A stretch of 41,927 nt of DNA. Source: CAZFLY01 sp964519995 (lineage in GTDB: Bacteria; Planctomycetota; Phycisphaerae; Sedimentisphaerales; Anaerobacaceae). The position numbers and the translations under genes are program-made. Under the pieces are notes generated by a model that was given only the letters and a program-made list of their open reading frames with translations, had not been told where the DNA came from and made no database searches. The stretch's first letter is position 1. Each line of letters starts with the position of its first letter. Shown here piece by piece: positions 6,836-14,602 of this stretch. The DNA lies in NCBI GenBank assembly GCA_964519995.1, contig CAZFLY010000020.1:1-41927 (forward strand). The letters run 5' to 3'.

Positions 6836-9800
6836 TTATGCGTTTTTTCCACAGCATTTTTTATATTTTTTACCGCTACCACACGGGCAAGGCTCATTTC
6901 TTCCGACTTTAGGCTGTTCCAACTTGATCTGTTTTGTTTTTTGTTCACCTTGTGGGGCTTGGGCAGCGGCTCGCTGGCGCTCCGCCATGGCAAACTGGCC
7001 GACCTCATCATGGGCTGTTTGACTGACGTGCCAAACGCTTCTGGCTCTTGCCCCTGCCTCAAGCTGTACTTTGAATATGATATCTGTAACCCGGTCCCCA
7101 ATGGTTTCAAGCATTTCGTTGAACATTCGGAAGCCTTCGCGTTTGAATTCGGTCTTGGGGTCCTTTTCAGCAAAAGATCGGGTCCAAATGCTCTCTTTCA
7201 GATGGTCCATTGAGTACAGGTGGTCCTTCCAGGTACTATCGTAGACGTGAAGTAAAACATACTTCTCAAGTTCGCTCAGTTCCTTACGCATGAACTCGTT
7301 CGCAAGCTGAGACAGCCTGTCTTTAACCTCGCGACCGTCAGCCAGGTCGTCTTTTGTTAACGAGGCCTCAAATCTCTTGTTAGCCCAGTTGACTAAATCG
7401 GGCAGGCTCAAGCTGGTGATTTTGTCAGCGACTTCCCGGTCTAATTCTCCGTCGTTGTAACTCCTGCTTAATTCGAGCAGCTGCCTTCGCAGTTCGCGAG
7501 GCTTAGCGTTTTGTATTCGTTCTACCGACAGGTCGGCATTGTATTTTTTGTTCGCCCATTCAGCCAGCGTCTCGAACGCGTATACATTAGGACCCTGTGG
7601 GCCATAGACCATATTCATCGCAAATTCAACAGGATATTCTATTTCTCTCTGTTTATATTTGGCTGAAGTCTTTTCGATGAGAAGTTCACGCACTTGGCCG
7701 ACGTCCAGGTCCTTCAAACGCTCGATATCCAATTGTATGTCAAATCTGCCCCGTGCCCATTCGGACAATCTGTGGATGGAAAAACCGTCACTCAAAAATA
7801 CATCAATTTGTGAACAGTCCTTTTTGTCAATCTGCTCAGCAGCAGATAAGCTAAGCTGTCGTTCAATCTCCTCGGCTGATTGGTCCTTGATTTTACCGGC
7901 ATTGAGACTGACCCGAAAGGTGCTCATAGCCCATTTGGATAAGCCTGCAATGTCCCAACTCTCTGGGTCGCTGTAGTCTTCCAGATATTCACCCAGCGAT
8001 AGGGATATATCGTTGGCGGCATTATCCTTGGCTTGTTGCTTTATCATTTGCTCGATTTCTGGTGCTTCAACTGCCGCAATATCAGAGATTTTCAAATCGA
8101 CACTAAAAGTAGTTCTCGCCCATTCCACAATACACTTCAGTGGATATTCTTTGTCGAGGATTGTTTTGCAATTCTTGGTAACGGTTGAGCGAATCATTTC
8201 TTCAATGATGCTTTTGAGTCCTTGGCCAGCAAGAATCTTATGCCTGCGTGAGTAGAATATCTTTCGTTGGTAATCCATCACTTCATCGTACTCAAGTAGG
8301 CTCTTGCGTACTTCGAAGTTTCGCTCCTCCACCTTTTTTTGGGCGCGTTCAATGCCTTTACTTATCCTTTTATGATAGATTGGCTGGCCTTGTTCCCAGC
8401 CGATCCAGGATAGCGCCTTAACCGTCCACTCGGGAGCAAAGACTCGCATCAAGTCATCGTCGAAACTCAAAAAAAATTGACTGGAACCGGGATCACCCTG
8501 CCTGCCGCATCTGCCGCGGAGCTGATTGTCGATTCTTCTGGCCTCATGCCGCTCGGTCCCAAGGACATGCAGACCACCGATGTCTGCTACGCCGGGGCCA
8601 AGTACAATATCCGTTCCTCGACCGGCCATGTTTGTCGCGATGGTTATATTGCCTCGCACTTTGCCGTCCCGAGCTGTGTGCTGCTGACCGGCTTTAGTGA
8701 CAATCACGGCTTCTCGCGCATGCTGCTTAGCATTGAGTACTTCATGTTCGAGGCCGTACCTTTTCGTTAAGGCCTCCGAAAGAGCCTCGCTTTTTTCTAT
8801 GCTGATTGTGCCTATCAAAAGGGGTCTGCCGGCCAAGCTAATCTCGTTTATCTCTTCAACTATTGCATCGAACTTCTCATGCATCGCTTTATAGATTACG
8901 TCTTCTCGGTCGTCTCTGACGCATGGTTCGTTCGTAGGTATGACAATAACCTCAAGGTTGTAAATCTTCATGAACTCTTCCGCCTCGGTAGCAGCCGTTC
9001 CGGTCATGCCTGCTATCTGGTCGTAGAGTTTGAAGAAGTTCTGCAGGGTAATGGTAGCGAGTGTCTGGGTTTCTTCCTTTACGACAACGCTTTCTTTGGC
9101 CTCGACTGCCTGATGAAGTCCATCAGACCACTGTCGGCCGTGCATTAGCCGTCCGGTGAACTCGTCAACAATGATTACCTTGCCATCCATAACAACGTAA
9201 TCTTTTTCTCTTTCGAAAGTAACGTGGGCCCGCAGGCTTTGCTCTAAAAGGTGAGGCCATTCCATATTTGAGCCTGTAAAAAACGAACCTATGCCCGCGA
9301 CTTCCTGTGCCGCCCCGACTCCATCATGCGTAAGATGCGCCTGCTTACGGTCGTATTCTACTTCGTAATACTGTGTAGTTTGCGAGAGCCTGTCTTGATC
9401 AGCTTCGAGTTCTGCTTGGGTTTTCTCGATCACCTTCTGTGCTTTTTCGATTCGCCCGCTGTCTTTTTGCTTTTTGGCCTCGGCCAACTCACCCTGGGCG
9501 TTGGCAATTGCACGCTCAGCAGAATCTATTTGTCTCTTGATGCGATCGTAATTGCTCTGCATGCTGATCAATTTTCTTGCGACTTGATCAGCTTGTTTGT
9601 ACCTACTGACATCATCAAAGGCCGGACCGGATATTATCAGAGGAGTTCTAGCCTCATCGACAAGAATTGAATCGACCTCATCGATAATGGCGTATTGAAG
9701 CTGGCTTTGGACCATCTGTTCGAGCGACATTTTCATATTGTCGCGAAGGTAATCGAAACCAAATTCGTTATTTGTACCGTAGGTTATGTCACAGGCGTAC

Positions 9801-10476
9801 TGGCTTTTTCGCTCATCACCGGCTGTATCCATATCTGCTTGAATCGCACCTACCGTGAGCCCCAGAGCCTTGTAAACCGGCCCCATCCACTCAGCGTCGC
9901 GCTTGGCAAGATAATCGTTTACTGTGACTATATGCACCTTTCTTCCTGTTATGTGGACAAGGTAGACCGCCAGTGTTGCCACTAAAGTTTTGCCTTCGCC
10001 GGTCGCCATCTCAGCGATCTTTCCCTCATAGAGGACATTACCGCCGACGAGCTGAACGTCAAAGTGCCGCATTTGGACATTCCGCTTTGCTGCTTCGCGA
10101 ACAATCGCGAAGGCTTCAGGCAGAATATCTTCAGGATTGGCGCCGCTTGCCAATGTGGCTTTGAACTCCGCCGTTTTTGCTTTGACGGCTTCATCATCGA
10201 GTTGGCTTATCTGCTGCTCAAACTCACACGCTTGNNNNNNNNNNNNNNNNNNNNNNNNNNNNNNNNNNNNNNNNNNNNNNNNNNNNNNNNNNNNNNNNNN
10301 NNNNNNNNNNNNNNNNNNNNNNNNNNNNNNNNNNCTTTGACGGCTTCATCATCGAGTTGGCTTATCTGCTGCTCAAACTCACACGCTTGCTGAGCAATGA
10401 CAGAATAGGCCTTCACCAATCGCTCGTTCCGGGAGCCAAAGACTTTCAATAGAGTTTTGTTTACTTTACCAAGCAT
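6836..10476 (-). CDS. secA: Preprotein translocase ATPase SecA (one gene split by a false scaffold gap)
   Basis: Motor ATPase of the Sec pathway. After removing the 100 N and one of two identical 55-bp copies flanking them (155 nt), the N-terminal part (MLGKVNKTLLKVFGSRNE) joins the rest in frame, giving 1,161 aa against about 900 in E. coli. Walker A is MATGEGKTLVATL, and DEVDSILVDEARTPLIISG and TNMAGRGTDIVLGPG are present. The C terminus is the zinc-binding SecB/ribosome site CPCGSGKKYKKCCG. Extra length comes from a coiled-coil insert (about residues 190-290) and from five tandem helical units in the wing/scaffold region, each beginning with a Trp-Ala pair (W734, W797, W855, W922, W979). 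As sequenced the frame is broken only by the artefact. No clear ribosome site precedes ATG 10476. Confidence 0.93.
10180..10389. other. Scaffold gap (100 N) flanked by identical 55-bp contig ends
   Basis: The 55 bp at 10180-10234 are repeated exactly at 10335-10389 on the other side of N 10235-10334. Collapsing the repeat restores the secA reading frame. This is the signature of two contigs that overlap by one k-mer and were scaffolded with a fixed 100-N spacer, not a biological duplication. Confidence 0.95.
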
Positions 10477-10585
10477 TAAAATTAAATATCAAAAATCAAA
10501 CATCAAAATTGCAAATCAAAGTCAAAATTTTAAAACATTTTGCATTTTTATATGTCATTTTGAACTTTGCATTTTAATTTTAATT
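10474..10585. repeat. AT-rich heptad array, 16 units, directly upstream of secA
   Basis: From 10474 the 7-mers run CATTAAA, ATTAAAT, ATCAAAA, ATCAAAC, ATCAAAA, TTGCAAA and so on. After about 10530 they switch to the complementary pattern (ATTTTGC, TTTTGAA, CTTTGCA, TTTTAAT), making a large imperfect palindrome. It starts within the secA start codon and ends just before the efp stop, so it fills the whole efp-secA junction. Confidence 0.65.
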
Positions 10586-10593
10586 TCTTCTCG

Positions 10594-11154
10594 TTATTCT
10601 TTAACTCGTGTTACATACTCGCCGGTACGTGTATCGACGCGGATAATATCACCGATTTTTATAAATGATGGCACCGTTACAATCAGACCTGTTTCCAGTG
10701 TTGCGGGCTTGGGCTGATTTGTTGCAGTTGCACCTTTAATTTCCGGAGGTGTTTCAGTCACCTCCAAATCGACAGTGTTCGGCAAAGTCACAACAACCGG
10801 CTTGCCCTGATACATGCTGACCTGCAACTGAGTGTTGGGCTTGAGATATTTCTGCCCGTCGCCGAACGCATTGTCGTCAAAACTTATTTGATCATAGGTT
10901 TGTGTATCCATTAGGACATGTTCACTGCCTGAAGTGTACAGATACTCGAATGTCCGTTTGTCCAAGAATGCTTCCTCAACATTTTCTTCTGCGCGCAGGC
11001 GGACGTTCAGGATAGAACCGTCGGTCAGACTCTTCAACTTTGTCTGAAAAACCGCACCGCCTTTTCCGAGTTTCACGTGCTGAAAGTCCGCAATAGCGCA
11101 CAGCTTGCCGTCGATTTTGACAGTTTGGCCCTTTCTCATCTCAGATGCTCTCAT
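10594..11154 (-). CDS. efp: Translation elongation factor P
   Basis: EF-P binds between the P and E sites of ribosomes stalled on polyproline and promotes peptide bond formation. The 186-aa protein has the three-barrel layout. The KOW-like N-terminal domain contains the tip loop KLGKGGA (K31 is the residue normally modified or contacting the P-site tRNA), where the usual Pro before Gly is Leu. The middle OB domain contains RTFEYLYTSG. The C-terminal OB domain contains the EF-P signature KPATLETGLIVTVPSFIKIGD. Start ATG 11154 has a GGAG ribosome site 7 nt upstream; a second Met lies 5 codons in. It sits between the S23 gene and secA on the same strand, with heptad arrays on both sides. Confidence 0.96.
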   Translation of the reverse strand: MRASEMRKGQTVKIDGKLCAIADFQHVKLGKGGAVFQTKLKSLTDGSILNVRLRAEENVEEAFLDKRTFEYLYTSGSEHVLMDTQTYDQISFDDNAFGDGQKYLKPNTQLQVSMYQGKPVVVTLPNTVDLEVTETPPEIKGATATNQPKPATLETGLIVTVPSFIKIGDIIRVDTRTGEYVTRVKE

Positions 11155-11164
11155 TTTTTACTCC

Positions 11165-11192
11165 GTGATTCGTGAATCGTGGTTTGTGATTA
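11165..11192 (+). repeat. Heptad array, 4 units, between efp and the S23 gene
   Basis: Four consecutive 7-mers: GTGATTC, GTGAATC, GTGGTTT, GTGATTA. It overlaps the 3' end of the S23 gene (stop at 11190) and precedes efp. A related array in inverted orientation lies on the other side of the S23 gene (11571-11612). Confidence 0.75.
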
Positions 11193-11561
11193 AGGTTTTG
11201 CATTTCTACTCAAACTCTTTATTAGGTTCATTATCATCCGGCTTTCGTGGTCTAAATCCTCTTGAAGAGCTACAGTTTCTTGCTTTGTTGCATAATTTCT
11301 CTTCTGGGCAATTGTCAATTGTGTGTCGAGTTCTGCACATGAGCCTAAGGCTATGCGCAGGAACTGCTTGTATTCAGCAGTGTGACCTCTGACAAAACCC
11401 TCAGCAATATTAGATGGGATGCTAATTGCGGCCCTTTGCATCTGGGAGCTGAGTGTGTATCGTTCCTTCTGTGGAAAGTTTTCTGTAATTTCGTATACAC
11501 GCTCAACAATTTCTATACCCTTCTTCCAGACATTTAGCTCTTTGTAGCTTTTAACTTTCAT
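11190..11561 (-). CDS. S23/four-helix-bundle protein
   Basis: A 123-aa protein of the family first found in intervening sequences of 23S rRNA genes and related to the Avd accessory protein of diversity-generating retroelements. Family features visible are the N-terminal YKELNVWKKGIEIVERVYE, then RYTLSSQMQRAAISIPSNIAEG (central signature SIPSNIAEG), the EYKQFLRIALGSCAELDTQL helix and a final amphipathic helix. Members form basic pentamers and are thought to bind nucleic acid, but no function is firmly established. There is no rRNA or reverse transcriptase near. Heptad arrays in mutually inverted orientation bracket the gene, overlapping its stop and lying 10 nt before its start, so gene plus arrays could be a mobile or co-evolving unit (inference). 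Start ATG 11561. Confidence 0.88.
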   Translation of the reverse strand: MKVKSYKELNVWKKGIEIVERVYEITENFPQKERYTLSSQMQRAAISIPSNIAEGFVRGHTAEYKQFLRIALGSCAELDTQLTIAQKRNYATKQETVALQEDLDHESRMIMNLIKSLSRNAKP

Positions 11562-11570
11562 TTGCTATCT

Positions 11571-11612
11571 TCGATACACAATTCACTAATCACGATCCAC
11601 TATCCACGAGAT
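11571..11612 (-). repeat. Heptad array, 6 units, upstream of the S23 gene
   Basis: Plus-strand 7-mers are TCGATAC, ACAATTC, ACTAATC, ACGATCC, ACTATCC, ACGAGAT. On the minus strand this is a GTGGATC-like series, the same unit type as 11165-11192 but inverted. It lies where the promoter or leader of the S23 gene must be. Confidence 0.75.
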
Positions 11613-11702
11613 AAGTATTGCAGAACCGCCGAAAAATGTCAAGAAACATGAATTTACATCTCGATGTTCGATCCTTGATGCTCTTAATTAACAGTTGGAT
11701 TG

Positions 11703-11864
11703 TGCTTTGTAGAAAAGAAACAGTTCGTCATTTCGACCGAAGCGTCCCCAAGGGACGCGAAGTGGAGAAATCTGCTTTAGAAGCAGTTTTAGCAGATTTC
11801 TCGACTTCGGCCCCTAAGGGGCCTCCGCTCGAAATGACATTCTGAACATCTTTTCTACAAAGCA
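11703..11864. mobile_element. 162-bp miniature inverted-repeat element (MITE-like) with 8-bp target duplication
   Basis: Perfect 15-bp terminal inverted repeats (TGCTTTGTAGAAAAG at 11703-11717; its complement at 11850-11864) enclose a second pair of inverted segments (GTCATTTCGA... / ...TCGAAATGAC) and a central hairpin around AGCAGATTTCTC. The element is flanked by an exact 8-bp direct repeat, TTGGATTG (11695-11702 and 11865-11872), as expected of a target-site duplication. There is no transposase, so it would be mobilised in trans. A decayed relative lies at 27346-27501. Confidence 0.85.
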
Positions 11865-11901
11865 TTGGATTGTAATTAATATCGAGCAATCGGTGTCGGA
11901 T

Positions 11902-14097
11902 TTATCTCTTAGTGTTTTGGTGTTGTTTTTTGGACTTCCCTCTTCTTTTACCGTGCCTTTGACTGATTGTGCCTGTTAGAGGTTCCGTTGGTGCTACGTT
12001 TAATTGCCGGGCAGGAATGTTCACCGAGATAATGCGCACTTTAAGAGATTGCCCTAAGCGAACAGCACAACCTGATTGCTGACCGATAACGCACTGAGCC
12101 ACTTGATTGAATTTCCATTGGTCCGGCCCCAAATCGGCCGACTGGATAAGGCCCTCAATGCCAAACTTTCGTGACTGCACAAACACGCCAAAGCCTGTTA
12201 GACCGGTAACAACACAATCAAGCTCACTGCCGACTCTTTTGCTTAACATTAGCAGTATCAATACGGTAGTTAGTTCTTTTTCAGCGTCTTCGGCTCGCTG
12301 TTCAGTAAAGCTGATGTGTTTTCCAATCTCAGTCAAACCCAATGCAGCCGAAATTTGCTTAGCGGAGTCCACACGATTTTGCAGATAGCAATCTATAAGG
12401 CGATGGACAAGCAAGTCTGCGTATCGCCTTATAGGGCTTGTGAAGTGACAGTAATGAGTGGAAGCGAGAGCATAGTGACCGATATGTAGCGGTGCATACT
12501 GGGCTTTTTCAAGACTTCGCAAAACGGCTATATTTACTGCCAAAGCACAATCACTACTTTGAACAGAGGCTAACAAATCCTGTATAGATTTTCTATCCGG
12601 CGTTCGCGGCATGTGAAATCCGAAAGTTCTGACGAGCTTAGCGAGGTTCCTCATATTCAAGGCATCCGGCTCTGGATGAATGCGCCGGACGAAATTAACG
12701 TTCAGTCTGTCCATAAGTGAAGCAACAGCTTCGTTGGCCTCGACCATAAACATCTCGATAATTGTATGTGGATAGCTGTCGTCTGCGGGATGAGCATCCA
12801 CAACCTGTCCGGATTCATCCATCACTAATTCCGTTTCAGGTAAATCAAGATGTATCATCCCATTCTCCGTACGTCGCTTTTCAATTGCCCGACTCAGCTT
12901 TTCCATATCCTTCAACAGCTCGATTACGTCCGGCTTAACATCTTTGGCGCGTCCCTTAAGAGTTTTGTCAGCTTGTTCGTAAGTTAGACGTTGAGTTGAA
13001 TACATTACGGAATTTGCGAATCGCCGTGACACAATCTTACCGTTCCGGTCGTATGTCAGATAAACACTCTTGACAAAACGTTTCTGACCAGGCTGAAGGC
13101 TGCAAATACCGTTACTTAAAACTTCCGGCAACATCGGCAGCGTTTTGCCGGGCAAATAAGCACTGTTTCCGCGATTTTGTGCCTCTTTATCCAGCGATGA
13201 ATCCTGTGGGATAAAATTGCTGACGTCGGCAATATGGACGCCAAGCACCCAGTTGTCATCGGAGTTTTTTTCAAGGCTTATCGCATCGTCGAAATCCTTT
13301 GCGTCCGGTGGATCAATTGTAATAATTACTTTATCGGTGATGTCCTCCCGGTCGGTTGTCTTTTCAGGATTAAATTGTGCCGCGGCTTTTCTCGCCTGTT
13401 CGAGACACTCCGCATCAAATTCCCTTGGTAGATGGTATTGTCTGATTATCGCTTCTATCTCGGTGTCGTATCGCCCTGATTTTCCGAGCACTTCAACAAT
13501 CACGCCGCGTGCCAGATTTTTCTCGGTCGGATATGAGAGTATCTCGACTACGACCTTGTCCTTTTCCCTGGCGTTCTTTGCCGTGACATCATCAACAGCG
13601 ATTAGCTCGAAAAAACTTGCTCCGTCCGGCTGTACAAGCCATCCTTCAGTGTATTTTCTAAGAGTTCCAACGAATTTGTTTTGTGCTCGCTCGAGTATTT
13701 CGATGACCTGACCGGTGTATCGAATTTGGCCGGCACGTTTACCTTTTCTTTTGACTTTGGCCAGTACGATGTCACCCGTCATTGCTTCTGCCGAATCGCC
13801 CGGCGGTATAAACAGGTCACCGTGTCTGTTTGGCTCAAGGGGCGTTACAAAGCCAAATCTTTTTGGATTAGCTCGGAATGTGCCTGTTATTTGGCTGGGC
13901 AACGAAGGAAGTGTCACCATATTACCGGCCCCAATCACAACGTGACCGGCTCGGCGTAGCTGGTCAAACGCAGCCTTGAACTGGGGGTAGACGTCTGGAC
14001 TCACGCCCAATGCCCGGGCGAGTTGCGCGAGTTTCATAGGCTCATAATCAACGTGTTTCAGGAATTTGACTATTTGTTCTTTGAATACTTGCGGCAT
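11902..14097 (-). CDS. rnr: Ribonuclease R (RNB-family 3'-5' exoribonuclease)
   Basis: Processive exoribonuclease that degrades structured RNA. The 731-aa domain order is N-terminal winged helix (MKLAQLARALGV, about 20-70), tandem cold-shock domains (TGTFRANPKRFGFVTP..., DIVLAKVKR), catalytic RNB domain (IDPPDAKDFDDAIS with the Mg2+-binding Asp residues; GICSLQPGQKRF; HYCHFTSPIRRYADLLVHR), then S1 domain (DCVVTGLTGFGVFVQ) and a Lys/Arg-rich tail. The winged helix and basic tail favour RNase R over RNase II. An upstream TTG at 14124 is in frame, but ATG 14097 matches the family start. No strong ribosome site is seen for either. It lies upstream of the S23 gene and downstream of rpsT, separated from the former by the MITE. 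Confidence 0.94.
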   Translation of the reverse strand: MPQVFKEQIVKFLKHVDYEPMKLAQLARALGVSPDVYPQFKAAFDQLRRAGHVVIGAGNMVTLPSLPSQITGTFRANPKRFGFVTPLEPNRHGDLFIPPGDSAEAMTGDIVLAKVKRKGKRAGQIRYTGQVIEILERAQNKFVGTLRKYTEGWLVQPDGASFFELIAVDDVTAKNAREKDKVVVEILSYPTEKNLARGVIVEVLGKSGRYDTEIEAIIRQYHLPREFDAECLEQARKAAAQFNPEKTTDREDITDKVIITIDPPDAKDFDDAISLEKNSDDNWVLGVHIADVSNFIPQDSSLDKEAQNRGNSAYLPGKTLPMLPEVLSNGICSLQPGQKRFVKSVYLTYDRNGKIVSRRFANSVMYSTQRLTYEQADKTLKGRAKDVKPDVIELLKDMEKLSRAIEKRRTENGMIHLDLPETELVMDESGQVVDAHPADDSYPHTIIEMFMVEANEAVASLMDRLNVNFVRRIHPEPDALNMRNLAKLVRTFGFHMPRTPDRKSIQDLLASVQSSDCALAVNIAVLRSLEKAQYAPLHIGHYALASTHYCHFTSPIRRYADLLVHRLIDCYLQNRVDSAKQISAALGLTEIGKHISFTEQRAEDAEKELTTVLILLMLSKRVGSELDCVVTGLTGFGVFVQSRKFGIEGLIQSADLGPDQWKFNQVAQCVIGQQSGCAVRLGQSLKVRIISVNIPARQLNVAPTEPLTGTISQRHGKRRGKSKKQHQNTKR

Positions 14098-14234
14098 TTG
14101 GTCGGTCCAGAAAAAAGCACCCAATCGAATCTTATATCGACCGGGTGTAAAGTTAGCCTATAGCAGAATAAAAGTTAAACAACCGGGCAGTTGGAAACAG
14201 AGATGCTTGCCGCCATACTGTCCTATACTGTTTG

Positions 14235-14510
14235 TTATCCCTTTTTAGCCTTTAAGGCGTTGAGTTCCTTGGCAAGGCGTGATTTTTTCCTTGCAGCAGT
14301 TCTTTTGTGCATGGTACTAGTCGCAGCGGTCTTGTCGAGCTTTTTGACAACAAGCTGAAACTGTTTACTTGCCGTTTCAACATCGCCTTTGCTCACGGTA
14401 GTCTCAAAGTGCTTTATTTGTGTCTTTACCTGACTCTTGCGTGCGCGATTGATTGTTCTTCTTTTCGCGTTCTGCTTCACTCTCTTTTTCGCCGACAACG
14501 AATGTGCCAC
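14235..14510 (-). CDS. rpsT: 30S ribosomal protein S20
   Basis: Small basic ribosomal protein binding 16S rRNA. The 91 aa are rich in Lys/Arg/Ala with the S20 N terminus (AHSLSAKKRVKQNAKRR), RNRA/NRARKS region, the central KGD-VETA helix and C-terminal TMHKRTAARKKSRLAK. Length equals the family (about 85-95 aa). Initiation is at a GTG (14508-14510) with a good TAGGAG ribosome site 7 nt upstream; GTG/UUG starts are known for rpsT and are linked to autogenous control in other bacteria. It is followed by rnr after 137 nt. Confidence 0.96.
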   Translation of the reverse strand: MAHSLSAKKRVKQNAKRRTINRARKSQVKTQIKHFETTVSKGDVETASKQFQLVVKKLDKTAATSTMHKRTAARKKSRLAKELNALKAKKG

Positions 14511-14602
14511 TGTAATCTCCTAAGAAATCCTGTTTCTGCTTTCAAAGCCTATCGAAGGATTGGCCAAATTTTATCACTTCTGTACTCTAAAGCCAATTAT
14601 TC

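Noticed and set aside
10235..10334. Frameshifted or fragmented secA suggesting a pseudogene or gene fission
   Set aside because: The break coincides with 100 N between identical 55-bp ends; collapsing them restores one frame, so it is an assembly artefact.
11165..11192. Heptad arrays as CRISPR repeats or plasmid iterons
   Set aside because: Units are 7 nt without spacers, drift within each array, differ between loci and lie at gene edges; there are no cas or rep genes.
11190..11561. S23 gene as part of a 23S rRNA intervening sequence or a diversity-generating retroelement
   Set aside because: No rRNA sequence, reverse transcriptase or template/variable repeat pair is present nearby.
14130..14234. 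tRNA-like folding between rnr and rpsT
   Set aside because: No cloverleaf with conserved TTC loop or acceptor stem could be drawn.
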